A DNA stretch of 64,000 nt from Bacteroidota bacterium (GCA_018266455.1 JAFEAJ010000022.1:62001-126000); one strand, 5' to 3'; positions 1-8,625 are shown, counted from the first letter of the stretch. Notes: generated from the sequence alone by a model not told the origin. Program-made: numbers and translations.

Positions 1-763
1 ACTGGTTCTCATCAGACTGTGTCAATTTGAACGAGCTCAGGTCAAGCACTTTTTTGTAACGCTTAAATCCAACACGAATAAATTCGGTATTTGTTGTATA
101 ATGATTTCCCCTTTCCTGGTACATCCACCCGTTCTGCAAATTGAATTCAAGAAATTTTTTGTCGGGGGTAATATCCATCTTGCCGCTTTCCGCAGTGATC
201 AGGTTGTCCTGCAAACCATAGTTCTGTTCATAAATAATAACATTCTTAATGGTTGAGCCATCTTTTTCTTTTTTACCAATTTTAATAACATACCCATCGA
301 TCCTGTCATAAAAAATTCCTTCTTTAATATCGAATGCAGGCTTTGCAACAATAATATCGTATTGCATGGTGCGCATTTTCAAAGTAGCAACAGGCCCGAT
401 ATTGTTATTAAACAAAAAAGCCACTCCGCATATCAACAGGCTTACAACAAATAAAGGCCGCATGAAGCGGAGCAATGGGATGCCTGCGGATTTGATTGCC
501 ACCAGCTCAAAAGTTTCGCCGAGGTTGCCAAAGGTCATAATAGACGAAAGCAATACTGCCAATGGCAGTGCAAGCGTCACCAGTGTTGCGCTTACATACA
601 TGATGAAACGCCCGATAGTAAAGAAATCAAGGTCCTTTCCGACGATGTCGTCGATATAGAGCCAGAAGAACTGCATGACCAGAACAAAGAGCGTAATAAA
701 AAAAGTGGCCACAAAAGGGCCGAGGAATGCTTTGATGACAAGTATATCCAGCTTTTTTATCAC
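1..763 (-). CDS. LptF/LptG (YjgP/YjgQ) family permease, C-terminus cut by the window edge
   Basis: Reading the minus strand from a GTG at 763 gives 254 residues with no stop before the window ends. The product starts VIKKLDILVIKAFLGPF, then has a hydrophobic segment (ATFFITLFVLVMQFFWLY), a second and third membrane segment, and the phrase TFGNLGETFELVAIKSAG, which is typical of the LptF/LptG half-transporters that extract lipopolysaccharide from the inner membrane with LptB. A soluble beta-rich (jellyroll-like) part follows and is incomplete. Full-length family members have a second membrane block at the C-terminus, which would lie outside the window. The GTG start is chosen because no ATG lies upstream in frame before unrelated sequence. 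LptF cannot be told from LptG here. The divergent neighbour begins 39 bases away. Confidence 0.85.
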   Translation of the reverse strand, partial: MIKKLDILVIKAFLGPFVATFFITLFVLVMQFFWLYIDDIVGKDLDFFTIGRFIMYVSATLVTLALPLAVLLSSIMTFGNLGETFELVAIKSAGIPLLRFMRPLFVVSLLICGVAFLFNNNIGPVATLKMRTMQYDIIVAKPAFDIKEGIFYDRIDGYVIKIGKKEKDGSTIKNVIIYEQNYGLQDNLITAESGKMDITPDKKFLEFNLQNGWMYQERGNHYTTNTEFIRVGFKRYKKVLDLSSFKLTQSDENQ

Positions 764-802
764 AACCTGTAACTTTCTTGAATGATAGAATAACTTTAGT
801 GG

Positions 803-1408
803 ATGAAAAGAGCAAAAATAAAGCTTTCTGCACATGAATTGAATCTGGCCCAAAACGCTTCTTTTATTTTAACAAAGAATGTGGTGATGCAAAAAACAAT
901 CAGTTTGTTGGGGGCAGTGGCCGAAAAAATGCAGGCCGAGCTTCCATATTTTAATTTACCGGAAGAAGTTGTTGCCATTGGCCCAAAAATTTCAAAAGGA
1001 GAAAATTATAAAGGGCTCCCTTACGTGATACTGGATTATCCGCGATTTTTTAATCATGAAAATGTTTTTGCCGTACGCACTATGTTCTGGTGGGGGGACT
1101 ATTTCACTACTACCTTACACCTGAAAGGAATTTATAAAAAAATGTATGCTCCACAACTGAAAAAGAACCTGCCATTGCTATCAGGTAAAAATTTTTCAGT
1201 TTCCTGCTCACACAACGAATGGCAGCATGAGCACGAAAACAACTATGTTCCACTGTCATGCATAACCGAAAAAAAATTTGCAGCAACCATCATAAGCAAA
1301 TCTTTTTTAAAACTTTCGGCCCGGGCCGAATTATCTCAATGGAACAATGGCGAAGAAACCCTGGTGGGATCGATCAAAGATGCGCTGAGGTCAATTTTGC
1401 CATGTTAG
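803..1408 (+). CDS. Conserved hypothetical protein, 201 aa
   Basis: I do not recognise this protein. It has no signal peptide and no membrane segment, so it is probably cytoplasmic. The sequence is ordinary in composition, with a long N-terminal helix-like stretch and a middle part rich in aromatic residues (AVRTMFWWGDYFTTTLHLKG). A sequence resembling a -7 box (TAACTTTA, 791-798) lies just before the ATG, which would make the 5' leader very short. It is divergent from the LptF/G gene and its stop codon overlaps the stop of the convergent START-like gene by four bases. Codon use matches its neighbours, so I consider it a real gene without assignable function. Confidence 0.7.
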   Translation: MKRAKIKLSAHELNLAQNASFILTKNVVMQKTISLLGAVAEKMQAELPYFNLPEEVVAIGPKISKGENYKGLPYVILDYPRFFNHENVFAVRTMFWWGDYFTTTLHLKGIYKKMYAPQLKKNLPLLSGKNFSVSCSHNEWQHEHENNYVPLSCITEKKFAATIISKSFLKLSARAELSQWNNGEETLVGSIKDALRSILPC

Positions 1409-1785
1409 TTTCCCAGGCGATGGAACAAATCTTTAACCTGATAATTCCACAACTGGCTCTGGTCTTTTATATCTTTTTTATCAGCAAAGTCTTTGATCAC
1501 TAAAATAGTTTGGTTCGTCACTTCAGATTTTTCGATCCTGAATTCAAAAAATTCTTCCTTTGGGGCATCGGCCCAATGAAACCGGATGTATTTTTCAAGC
1601 TCGCTTTCCAGCACTTCAGCCTTGTTTACAGAACCGTTCCAGGAAAAACTGAAAACTTTTTCGCGCTCATCAACCTTATCGGCAAACCACTCCTGCAGGC
1701 CTGCGGGAGTGCTCAAAAAATCGTATAAAATGGAAGGCGAACATCTTACAGGATACTCCAACGTAAATAATTGTTTCTTGTTCAT
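1405..1785 (-). CDS. START-like (SRPBCC/AHSA1-type) domain protein
   Basis: This 126-residue protein begins MNKKQLFTLEYPVRCSPSILYDFLSTPAGLQEWFADKV, the pattern seen at the start of SRPBCC/START-like ligand-binding folds (a beta strand, then a helix containing a short 'L...P.GL..WFAD' turn). The rest alternates strands and ends with a helix (QLWNYQVKDLFHRLGN). The family binds hydrophobic ligands in a cavity; the ligand here is unknown. It is soluble and probably cytoplasmic. The gene is convergent with the hypothetical gene at 803-1408 and shares four bases with it. Function beyond the fold cannot be read from the sequence. Confidence 0.75.
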   Translation of the reverse strand: MNKKQLFTLEYPVRCSPSILYDFLSTPAGLQEWFADKVDEREKVFSFSWNGSVNKAEVLESELEKYIRFHWADAPKEEFFEFRIEKSEVTNQTILVIKDFADKKDIKDQSQLWNYQVKDLFHRLGN

Positions 1786-2207
1786 CTATTTTCTCAATTG
1801 AATCTTTACCAATCGCCCGCAGTTATTATTTACTTAGCTTAAGGTAATCAATAATCCCTGCAGCGTCTCCAACCAGCACAATGAATCGTGCCCATGCTGC
1901 AATGATAAAAAAATATTCCAAGCATCAAAATTTTTTTTATTTCAATTTTTGTTAAGAGCAAAAACGCCAAACAAAGCGCTATTTACTAATATTAAATGAG
2001 TATCAATCAATTGCAGATAAATGTTTTTTAAATAATAATGAAGCCATCACATTCTGAAGCTCTTATGCGACAGGCGGCACAAGTTTATAGCAAGAAACCA
2101 GCGGTCCGCACAAGAAAACTTTCTAATAAGCGTTTTTAACCAATCATTCACATGGAAAACAAACAGCTAATGAAACCCTTTCTACACACCCTTCAAAACC
2201 ATTTCCT
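1786..2207. other. Intergenic region upstream of rpoD with two small reading frames
   Basis: This 420-base stretch is AT-rich and holds no large gene. Two small plus-strand frames are visible: 2038-2139 (33 codons, basic, starts MKPSHSEALMRQAAQ) and 2152-2211 (19 codons, starts [13 protein letters not shown]). The stop of the second overlaps the first possible ATG of rpoD in the form ATGA. I found no clear TTTG/TAnnTTTG promoter pair here, although the rpoD promoter must lie in this stretch. Either frame may be chance. Confidence 0.4.
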
Positions 2208-2211
2208 ATGA
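2152..2211 (+). CDS. Possible 19-codon upstream ORF coupled to rpoD
   Basis: An ATG at 2152 opens 19 codons (starts [13 protein letters not shown], ends NHFL) that stop with the TGA at 2209-2211. This TGA overlaps the ATG at 2208 and ends two bases before the more family-like rpoD start at 2214. Such an arrangement allows translational coupling. The peptide has no recognisable similarity and may be coincidence; short frames of this size are expected by chance. Confidence 0.25.
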   Translation: MENKQLMKPFLHTLQNHFL

Positions 2212-2213
2212 GC

Positions 2214-3083
2214 ATGCGCCAGTTGAAAATCACGAAAAGCATTACCAATCGTGAGTCGCAGAGCCTTGAAAAGTACCTGCAGGAAATTGGTAAAGTAGAG
2301 CTGATCGGCCCGGAAGAAGAAGTGAAACTTGCCATAAGGATCAAGCAGGGCGACCAGAAAGCATTGGAGAAACTTACAAAGGCCAACCTTCGCTTTGTTG
2401 TTTCCGTTGCAAAGCAATACCAGAACCAGGGGCTTACCCTCCCGGACCTGATCAATGAAGGCAACCTTGGCCTGATTAAAGCAGCACAGCGCTTTGATGA
2501 AACCCGTGGCTTTAAATTTATTTCTTATGCAGTATGGTGGATCCGCCAGAGCATTTTGCAGGCATTGGCAGAACAATCGAGGATCGTTCGCCTTCCGCTT
2601 AATAAAGTGGGGCTGACCAACCGCATCCAAAAAGCATATTCCCAATTAGAACAGGAATTCGAGCGCGAGCCATCAGCCGAAGAGCTTGCCGATTTGCTAG
2701 AGCTAGATATAGAAGAAGTATCCTCTACCCTGGGTATTGGGGGCAGGCATGTGAGCGTGGATACGCCGCTATCTGAAGGAGAAGACAACACTTTGCTTGA
2801 CGTGCTTGAAAACCCTAATGCAGAGCGTACCGAAATGAATATTGAGCACAACGAATCGCTGAAACTTGAAATTGACCGTTCCCTGAAATCGCTCACAGAG
2901 AGGCAGAAAGAAGTAATTTGTTATTTCTTTGGCATTGGGGTAGACCACCCAATGAGCCTCGAAGACATTGGCCAAAGGTTTAACCTTACCAGAGAAAGAG
3001 TACGGCAGATAAAAGACAAAGCCATCACCAGGCTGAGGGCCAATTCTCATTCGGATACATTGAGATCTTATTTAGGCATTTAA
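2214..3083 (+). CDS. rpoD: Primary sigma factor RpoD/SigA
   Basis: This is the housekeeping sigma factor that directs RNA polymerase to most promoters. The protein is 289 residues, the short Bacteroidota form without region 1.1. In order it shows region 1.2 ([15 protein letters not shown]), region 2 including the core-binding and -10 recognition helix ([37 protein letters not shown], about residues 80-117), region 3, and region 4 with the helix-turn-helix ([28 protein letters not shown], near the C-terminus). I start at the second ATG because family members begin MRQLKI; an ATG six bases earlier (2208) is in frame and overlaps a small upstream frame. The gene is followed by a strong hairpin terminator at 3140-3178. 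Confidence 0.97.
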   Translation: MRQLKITKSITNRESQSLEKYLQEIGKVELIGPEEEVKLAIRIKQGDQKALEKLTKANLRFVVSVAKQYQNQGLTLPDLINEGNLGLIKAAQRFDETRGFKFISYAVWWIRQSILQALAEQSRIVRLPLNKVGLTNRIQKAYSQLEQEFEREPSAEELADLLELDIEEVSSTLGIGGRHVSVDTPLSEGEDNTLLDVLENPNAERTEMNIEHNESLKLEIDRSLKSLTERQKEVICYFFGIGVDHPMSLEDIGQRFNLTRERVRQIKDKAITRLRANSHSDTLRSYLGI

Positions 3084-3121
3084 ATACATTCGGCAAAATC
3101 ATTTTTACTCTATAGTTTTTG

Positions 3122-3129
3122 TAATTTTG
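3122..3129 (+). promoter_or_regulatory. Probable -7 box of the ffh promoter
   Basis: TAATTTTG matches the Bacteroidota -7 consensus TAnnTTTG exactly. A T-rich stretch about 15-20 bases upstream stands where the -33 element should be, but no TTTG is present. Transcription would begin near 3135, just before the rpoD terminator hairpin, so the ffh transcript would carry this hairpin at its 5' end. Confidence 0.5.
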
Positions 3130-3139
3130 CACTTCTTTT

Positions 3140-3178
3140 AAAGTGAATATAGCTTTATGTTATATTCACTTTTCTTTT
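3140..3178 (+). terminator. Perfect 12-bp hairpin after rpoD
   Basis: The arms AAAGTGAATATA (3140-3151) and TATATTCACTTT (3161-3172) are perfectly complementary with a 9-base loop, followed by a T-rich run. This is a good intrinsic terminator for rpoD. It also lies directly downstream of the presumed ffh -7 box. Confidence 0.75.
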
Positions 3179-3203
3179 TTTAAAAGTAGATAAAAAAAAC
3201 ATC

Positions 3204-4526
3204 ATGTTCGAAAACCTAACAGAGCGGCTTGAATCGGCATTTAAACAGGTAAAGGGCGAAGGAAGAATTACCGAGCTAAACGTAGCTGCAACGGTGAAGG
3301 ATATCCGCAGGGCACTGGTAGATGCTGACGTGAACTACAAAATTGCCAAAGAATTCACTGATACCATTAAAGAAAAGGCAATGGGGGCAAAGGTGCTGAC
3401 CGCTATCAGCCCCGGCCAATTAATGATAAAAATTGTTCAGGATGAGCTGGCTCAATTGATGGGAGGGACCGAAACAGGATTCAATGCGAAAGGCAGCCCG
3501 GCTGTGATTTTAATTGCAGGGCTCCAAGGCAGCGGCAAAACCACTTTTAGCGGCAAGCTGGCCAATTATCTTAAATCAAAAAAAGGGCTTTCCCCATTAT
3601 TGGTAGCCGCAGACATTTATCGGCCCGCAGCCATTGACCAGTTACAGGTTTTAGGCGGGCAAATAAATGTAGACGTGCACTGTGAACCTGAAAACAAAGA
3701 TGCCGTACAGATTGCGCTGAATGCCCTTAAAGAAGCAAAAACAAAAAATAAAAATGTAGTGATCATCGATACGGCCGGCCGCCTGGCTATTGATGAGGCA
3801 ATGATGGCCGAAGTAGCTAATATCAAATCTGCCGTTAATCCACAGGAGATTCTTTTTGTTGTCGATTCAATGACCGGGCAGGACGCAGTGAACACTGCAA
3901 AAGCTTTCAACGACAGGCTAGATTTTTCGGGGGTAGTGCTTACTAAATTAGATGGCGATACCCGCGGTGGCGCTGCCTTGTCAATCAAATACACTGTTCA
4001 TAAGCCTATTAAATTCATAAGCAGCGGCGAAAAACTTGATACCCTTGATGTGTTTTACCCAGAGAGGATGGCCCAGCGCATTTTGGGAATGGGCGACATT
4101 ACCACATTAGTTGAAAAAGCACAGGCCCAGTTCGATGATGAACAGGCCAGAAAGCTGGAAAAGAAGATACGAAAGAACCAATTCGATTTCGAAGATTTCA
4201 AACAGCAACTGCAGCAAATCAAAAAAATGGGCAACATCAAAGACCTCCTGGGCATGATACCCGGTATTGGCAAAGCCATTAAAGATGTTGACATCAGCGA
4301 TGATGCTTTTAAAGGGATCGAGGCCATGATCAATTCGATGACCCCTTATGAAAGAGCAAATCCCGACATCATCAACCAAAACAGAAGGAAACGCATTGCC
4401 GCAGGCAGCGGCAAAGACATTAATGACATCAATGCCTTTCTGAAGCAATTTGAACAAATGAAACAAATGATGAAAACAATGAACAAAATGCCGATGACAG
4501 GTAATTTTGGCTTAGGGAAACGCTAA
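3204..4526 (+). CDS. ffh: Signal recognition particle protein Ffh (SRP54)
   Basis: Ffh is the GTPase that binds 4.5S RNA and signal sequences of nascent proteins and delivers ribosomes to FtsY at the membrane. The 440-residue product has the N domain, the GTPase G domain with P-loop GLQGSGKTT (about residues 106-114), DTAGR, and TKLDGDTRGG, and a methionine-rich M domain at the C-terminus (QFEQMKQMMKTMNKMPM). Length and motif order are normal. It lies between rpoD and rpsP. A -7 box at 3122-3129 probably drives it. No convincing terminator follows; only a short AT palindrome is seen right after the stop. Confidence 0.98.
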   Translation: MFENLTERLESAFKQVKGEGRITELNVAATVKDIRRALVDADVNYKIAKEFTDTIKEKAMGAKVLTAISPGQLMIKIVQDELAQLMGGTETGFNAKGSPAVILIAGLQGSGKTTFSGKLANYLKSKKGLSPLLVAADIYRPAAIDQLQVLGGQINVDVHCEPENKDAVQIALNALKEAKTKNKNVVIIDTAGRLAIDEAMMAEVANIKSAVNPQEILFVVDSMTGQDAVNTAKAFNDRLDFSGVVLTKLDGDTRGGAALSIKYTVHKPIKFISSGEKLDTLDVFYPERMAQRILGMGDITTLVEKAQAQFDDEQARKLEKKIRKNQFDFEDFKQQLQQIKKMGNIKDLLGMIPGIGKAIKDVDISDDAFKGIEAMINSMTPYERANPDIINQNRRKRIAAGSGKDINDINAFLKQFEQMKQMMKTMNKMPMTGNFGLGKR

Positions 4527-4589
4527 AATTTCGAAATTTTTCAAAGAAATTATTAACAAGGTTATAATCTTAAAATCTCTTGTGCTAAA

Positions 4590-4621
4590 TTTGGCACAAT
4601 TCTTTTGGATAGCTACATTTG
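4590..4621 (+). promoter_or_regulatory. rpsP promoter (TTTG-N20-TACATTTG)
   Basis: A TTTG at 4590-4593 and TACATTTG at 4614-4621 are separated by 20 bases. Both elements match the Bacteroidota housekeeping promoter (-33 TTTG, -7 TAnnTTTG) exactly. The predicted start of transcription is about 4627, giving a leader of about 48 bases before the rpsP ATG at 4675. Confidence 0.8.
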
Positions 4622-4674
4622 CAATCCAATTTTATTAAATCCTATTTGTTAACGCATTTAAATGTCTATTTAAA

Positions 4675-5127
4675 ATGCCAGTAAAAATCAGGCTTCAACG
4701 CCACGGGTCTAAAAAAAGGCCTTTTTATTTTATTGTAATAGCGGATGCGCGTGCTCCCAGAGACGGGAAGTTCATCCAGAAAATCGGCACTTACAATCCC
4801 CTAACAGTTCCGGCAGCAGTTCAGCTCGATCGCCAAAAGGCGCTTGATTGGCTTCATAAGGGCGCACAACCAACCGACACCGTTAGGAGGATATTGTCCT
4901 TTAAAGGCGTGCTTTACCTGAAACATTTGTTGCGGGGCGTAAAACTGGGATTATTCGATGAAGCAGCAGCTATGGAAAAATTCCAAAAATGGCATTCAGA
5001 GCATGAAGTACAGATGAAGAAAAAGCAGGAAGAAAACCGCAGGCAAAGACCTGGCGGTGGCAGGAGGCCCGGCGGGCCTGGTGGCGGCAGGCCAAGACCG
5101 GAAAGAAAACCGGAAAGTAACGGCTAA
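4675..5127 (+). CDS. rpsP: 30S ribosomal protein S16 with long basic tail
   Basis: The first 85 residues are a standard S16 (starts [21 protein letters not shown], then [20 protein letters not shown]), a small-subunit protein needed for 30S assembly. The full product is 150 residues, clearly longer than the usual 80-90. The extra C-terminal part is a charged helix ([17 protein letters not shown]) followed by a Gly/Pro/Arg-rich tail ([17 protein letters not shown]). Such tails are common on S16 of Bacteroidota and may touch rRNA; this is inference. The gene has its own promoter and a terminator that overlaps its stop codon. rimM follows 164 bases later. Confidence 0.97.
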   Translation: MPVKIRLQRHGSKKRPFYFIVIADARAPRDGKFIQKIGTYNPLTVPAAVQLDRQKALDWLHKGAQPTDTVRRILSFKGVLYLKHLLRGVKLGLFDEAAAMEKFQKWHSEHEVQMKKKQEENRRQRPGGGRRPGGPGGGRPRPERKPESNG

Positions 5128-5147
5128 GCATAGCCGTAGTTTTTTTG
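5121..5147 (+). terminator. Terminator overlapping the rpsP stop codon
   Basis: CGGCTA (5121-5126) and TAGCCG (5131-5136) form a 6-bp stem with loop AGCA, followed by TAG and seven T residues. The left arm contains the rpsP stop codon. Confidence 0.7.
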
Positions 5148-5177
5148 AGATTAAGTTTGCTTGCGCAAATAAACAGG

Positions 5178-5227
5178 AAACGTGAAAGGCAAGAAGTAGA
5201 ATTCTTCCATTTCACGTTTTATTTTTT
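5178..5227 (+). terminator. Second hairpin between rpsP and rimM
   Basis: AAACGTGAAA (5178-5187) and TTTCACGTTT (5210-5219) form a perfect 10-bp outer stem, with a further GAAG/CTTC pairing inside, followed by TATTTTTT. It looks like a tandem terminator that insulates rimM from rpsP. Confidence 0.65.
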
Positions 5228-5291
5228 AGAGCCCGGGAGACCCCTATCTTACATTTTGTAGATAAAGCACCCTTAATTAATTTTTATTCTA

Positions 5292-5807
5292 ATGGCCGAA
5301 TACAGGAACATTGGCAAATTGGTTTCCACCTTTGGAGTGAAAGGCGAAATGATATTGGCCCATCACCTGGGAAAAAAATCATCATTAAAAAATCTTGAAG
5401 CCGTATTTATTGAAATAAAGAAAGATGAAATGTTGCCTTATTTCATTGAGCAAACAAAAATCAAGAGCGACGAAGAAATATTCCTCAAGCTCGAAGGCGT
5501 GAACAGCAAAGAAGCTGCAAAAAAACTGTTGCAAAAAGAAATATGGCTCGCTGAAGCAGATTTTGAAAAACAGGCGGGCAAATCTGCACCGATTTCCCTT
5601 GTTGGCTTTCGCTTAATTGATAAACAAAATGACCTGGGGGAAATTGTCGAAGTAATTGAACAGCCGCACCAGGTATTGTGCAAAATTCTTATTAACAGCA
5701 AAGAAGTATTGATACCTATACATGAACGTACGCTGCAAAAAATCGACAAGACAAAAAAACAGGTGCATGTGAATTTGCCGGAAGGGCTGCTGGAAGTGTA
5801 CTTGTGA
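5292..5807 (+). CDS. rimM: Ribosome maturation factor RimM
   Basis: RimM binds S19 in the 30S subunit and helps 16S rRNA maturation. The product is 171 residues, normal length. It shows the N-terminal RimM barrel (starts MAEYRNIGKLVSTFGVKGEM) and the C-terminal PRC-barrel (LVGFRLIDKQNDLGEIVEVIEQPHQVLC, ending in VLIPIHE and LPEGLLEVYL). It follows rpsP, the conserved order, but two hairpins lie between them and trmD does not follow. The next gene is convergent. Confidence 0.93.
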   Translation: MAEYRNIGKLVSTFGVKGEMILAHHLGKKSSLKNLEAVFIEIKKDEMLPYFIEQTKIKSDEEIFLKLEGVNSKEAAKKLLQKEIWLAEADFEKQAGKSAPISLVGFRLIDKQNDLGEIVEVIEQPHQVLCKILINSKEVLIPIHERTLQKIDKTKKQVHVNLPEGLLEVYL

Positions 5808-5865
5808 TGACCTGGAAGGCAGCGTTACTGAAAAGCAAGCTCATTAAAAACCACCGCCTGAAATG

Positions 5866-6339
5866 TCAATCGATCCCCTGCCCTGCCCTGATAAAATCGG
5901 CCAGCAATTTCATCCTGAAATAAAGGTTGCTCATCATCAACGGGATATTGTTCTTTGCGTTTTTCACCGAGTTGCTCATCTTCCTGATATTCTTCAGCTC
6001 TACTATTTTTTCATCTATCTTATCAACAAGTTTTTCTGCTGTCCAGCCAATATATTTTTTATTCCTTTCGTCAAAAACATTCGATGCTTTTATATGCCCT
6101 TTTTTTAATTTCTTAAAAGAAAAATTATTTTTGATGGCCTGCTGAATAGCCTCATTGCTCAGCAAATCGATCATATTGTCGTAAGGCGTGCTGTTCATGA
6201 ACCCATTCCTAAAAACATTGAGGTTGTTGCGCAGCTCCATCACTACCTGTTTTTTTTGCACATCGCTGATACGGGATTGTTTGCCCAGGTAGGCAATCAG
6301 GTCCTTAAGCGGAGATATACTTGCGTTTAGCCATTCCAT
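5866..6339 (-). CDS. Hypothetical protein, 157 aa, helical
   Basis: I do not recognise this protein. It starts MEWLNASISPLKDLIAYLGKQ and appears almost entirely alpha-helical, with a basic middle part (NNFSFKKLKKGHIKASNVFDERNKKYIGW) and no signal peptide or membrane span. It lies between convergent rimM and divergent dinB. Codon use looks like the neighbours. A structural or regulatory role cannot be read from sequence. Confidence 0.6.
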   Translation of the reverse strand: MEWLNASISPLKDLIAYLGKQSRISDVQKKQVVMELRNNLNVFRNGFMNSTPYDNMIDLLSNEAIQQAIKNNFSFKKLKKGHIKASNVFDERNKKYIGWTAEKLVDKIDEKIVELKNIRKMSNSVKNAKNNIPLMMSNLYFRMKLLADFIRAGQGID

Positions 6340-6413
6340 AAAATAAAAATAACCATTTCCGGCTGTTATTCAGCCTAGGCCGGAAGGCACATCTCGGCCG
6401 CTAATTTTTTTAA

Positions 6414-6421
6414 TACATTTG
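6414..6421 (+). promoter_or_regulatory. -7 box of dinB
   Basis: TACATTTG is an exact match to TAnnTTTG and ends 11 bases before the dinB ATG at 6433, so the 5' leader would be only about six bases. No TTTG is seen at the proper -33 distance. Confidence 0.45.
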
Positions 6422-6432
6422 AGCAGACGTTT

Positions 6433-7581
6433 ATGATTGACCAACAACAAAAAATAATCGCGCATTTCGACCTGGATGCTTTTTTTGTTTCTGTTGAAAG
6501 GATCAATGACCCCTCACTGGTTGGCAGGCCATTGATCGTTGGCGGAAGAGAAAGGGGGGTTGTGGCTGCATGCAGTTATGAAGCCAGGAAATTCGGCATT
6601 CACTCCGCCATGCCCATGAAAACTGCTATGAAGCTTTGCCCGCATGCTACCGTTGTTGGCGGTTCGCGGGGGGAATACAGCAGGTTTTCCCGATGGGTGA
6701 CCGATATCATCGCGGCAAAAGCACCATTATTTGAAAAAGCCTCGATTGATGAGTTTTATATTGACCTCTCCGGCATGCAAAAATATTTTCAGCCTTATGC
6801 ATGGGCAATCAGCTTGCGCCAGGAAATCATCGACAAAACAAAATTGCCGATTTCATTTGGGCTGGCATCTAATAAACTGGTAGCAAAAATGGCCACTGAC
6901 GAAGCAAAGCCCAATGGTTACCTCCACATCCCCTTTGGATGTGAAAAAGAGTTCCTTGCGCCATTGAAAATCAGCAAAATTCCTGGCGCAGGAGCACATT
7001 TGAGCAACTCGCTCAGGGTGCTTGGCCTCGAAACAATCAGAGATTTGAGCAAGTGCCCTGTTGCATTGTTGGAGAAGCATTTCGGGAAATATGGAATTGA
7101 TCTCCATAACAAATCCAATGGCATCCACTATGGAGAAGTAGCTCCTTACCATGAGTCGAAATCAATATCCACAGAAAACACCTTTGAAGAAAATATAACC
7201 GACATCAATTTCTTAATGAAAGAGCTGGTGCGCATGGTAGAAAAAACTGCGCATGAACTTCGAATACAAAATAAAACAACAGGCTGCATCGCGGTTAAAA
7301 TTCGTTACCCCAATTTTGAAACCACTTCAAAGCAAACAACCATACCCTTTACCTGTTATGATGATGAGCTGATCGCAAGGGCGAAAGAATTGTTTCATAA
7401 ATTGTATCGCAAAGGTGAACCTGTAAGGTTATTAGGCACACGCTTCAGCGAACTTACCGGTGAGGCAGTGCAAACCAACCTTTTTGAAAATGTGAAAAAG
7501 AAAGATGGCATTTATAAAGCTATCGACGATGTAAAAGGCAGGTTTGGAAGATATATTATTACAAAAGGAGGAAGTTTATAA
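6433..7581 (+). CDS. dinB: DNA polymerase IV (Y-family)
   Basis: Translesion DNA polymerase of the Y family, 382 residues, normal length. The catalytic palm motifs are visible: HFDLDAFFVSVE (Asp13 as first metal ligand) and KASIDEFYIDLSG with the Asp-Glu pair near residue 105. The finger region (RGVVAACSYEARKFGIHSAMP), the thumb helix-hairpin-helix (KISKIPGAGAHLSNSLRVLG) and the little-finger domain follow in order. The C-terminus lacks an obvious beta-clamp-binding tail, except that QTNLF near residue 357 resembles the QxxLF clamp motif. The gene stands alone, with a -7 box directly upstream. Confidence 0.95.
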   Translation: MIDQQQKIIAHFDLDAFFVSVERINDPSLVGRPLIVGGRERGVVAACSYEARKFGIHSAMPMKTAMKLCPHATVVGGSRGEYSRFSRWVTDIIAAKAPLFEKASIDEFYIDLSGMQKYFQPYAWAISLRQEIIDKTKLPISFGLASNKLVAKMATDEAKPNGYLHIPFGCEKEFLAPLKISKIPGAGAHLSNSLRVLGLETIRDLSKCPVALLEKHFGKYGIDLHNKSNGIHYGEVAPYHESKSISTENTFEENITDINFLMKELVRMVEKTAHELRIQNKTTGCIAVKIRYPNFETTSKQTTIPFTCYDDELIARAKELFHKLYRKGEPVRLLGTRFSELTGEAVQTNLFENVKKKDGIYKAIDDVKGRFGRYIITKGGSL

Positions 7582-7691
7582 GTTCCTTGCCAAAGAATAA
7601 GGTCTTATTAAACAGTCTATAGTATTAATAGGGAATATATTACCTTCGTAGCCCGGTTTTAATCGTTTTATAATTATAAAAAAACAAATTT

Positions 7692-8327
7692 ATGAGTTTA
7701 CGTTTAGGAGACACAGCACCAAATTTTCAGGCCAGCACAACTATCGGCGACATTGATTTCTATAATTACCTGGGCAATAGCTGGGGCATCTTATTCTCGC
7801 ACCCGGCGGACTACACGCCCGTATGCACTACTGAGCTTGGCAGAACAGCCCTGCTGCAAGAGGAGTTTGCAAAAAGAAACACCAAAGTGCTTGCGCTAAG
7901 TGTTGACCCATTAGACAAACACCTGGGCTGGATAAACGACATTAATGAAACTCAGAACTGCAGCGTCGGCTTTCCTATTATTGCAGATGACGACCGGAAA
8001 GTGTCATTGCAATACGACTTCATCCACCCAAAAGCATCTGCAACGGCTACCGTTCGTTCGCTTGTTATCATCGGGCCAGACAAAACAGTTAAATTGATTA
8101 TTACCTATCCTGCATCAACGGGAAGGAATTTTGCAGAAGTTTTGCGCGTGCTGGATTCCTTGCAATTAACCGCAAATTACAGCGTGGCTACCCCGGCTAA
8201 CTGGAAAGAAGGGGAAGACGTAATTGTTGTTCCTTCAATTTCAACAGAGGATGCGCAGAAGAAATTCCCAAAAGGGTTAAAAGTCGTTAAGCCTTACTTG
8301 CGCTATACCCCTCAACCTAACAAGTAG
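7692..8327 (+). CDS. Peroxiredoxin, Prx6 (1-Cys) type
   Basis: A thiol peroxidase that reduces peroxides with one peroxidatic cysteine. The 211-residue protein has the Prx6 signature FSHPADYTPVCTTELG with Cys45, the thioredoxin-like fold, and the Prx6-type C-terminal domain (VATPANWKEGEDVIVVPSI...KKFPKGLKVVKPYLRYTPQP). The peroxidatic Thr42 and a downstream Arg (ATVRSLVIIGPDK) are present. It is monocistronic, with an intrinsic terminator at 8351-8377. A weak -7 box (TACCTTCG, 7641-7648) lies upstream. Its reductant is not encoded nearby. Confidence 0.93.
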   Translation: MSLRLGDTAPNFQASTTIGDIDFYNYLGNSWGILFSHPADYTPVCTTELGRTALLQEEFAKRNTKVLALSVDPLDKHLGWINDINETQNCSVGFPIIADDDRKVSLQYDFIHPKASATATVRSLVIIGPDKTVKLIITYPASTGRNFAEVLRVLDSLQLTANYSVATPANWKEGEDVIVVPSISTEDAQKKFPKGLKVVKPYLRYTPQPNK

Positions 8328-8350
8328 GCCTATACGTAAATATAATTCCA

Positions 8351-8377
8351 AAAGCCCCCTCAAAGCGGGGCTTTTTA
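8351..8377 (+). terminator. Terminator of the peroxiredoxin gene
   Basis: AAAGCCCC (8351-8358) pairs with GGGGCTTT (8367-8374), followed by TT and AT-rich sequence. An 8-bp GC-rich stem with T-run is a standard intrinsic terminator. Confidence 0.75.
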
Positions 8378-8625
8378 ATTGAAAGCAGGCCAATGAGCAA
8401 GCAGTTACTGATAAAATACCATACTGGTACCATAATATGATTAATAAACATCAGCCAGCTTTTAATATATTTGAAGGGAACCTATGCATTTGATGAAATC
8501 AAAAATGCAGCAAAAACCTGAAAAGGGAATGATATGCTACACTTGAATATTGATTTGTTGACAAAGTGATTTTACACAAAGGATATTAAATAGAATTAGG
8601 TAAGCCTCCATTAAAATTAAAAATT

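Noticed and set aside
2038..2139. 33-codon basic frame upstream of rpoD
   Set aside because: No promoter, ribosome site or recognised similarity; chance frames of this length are common.
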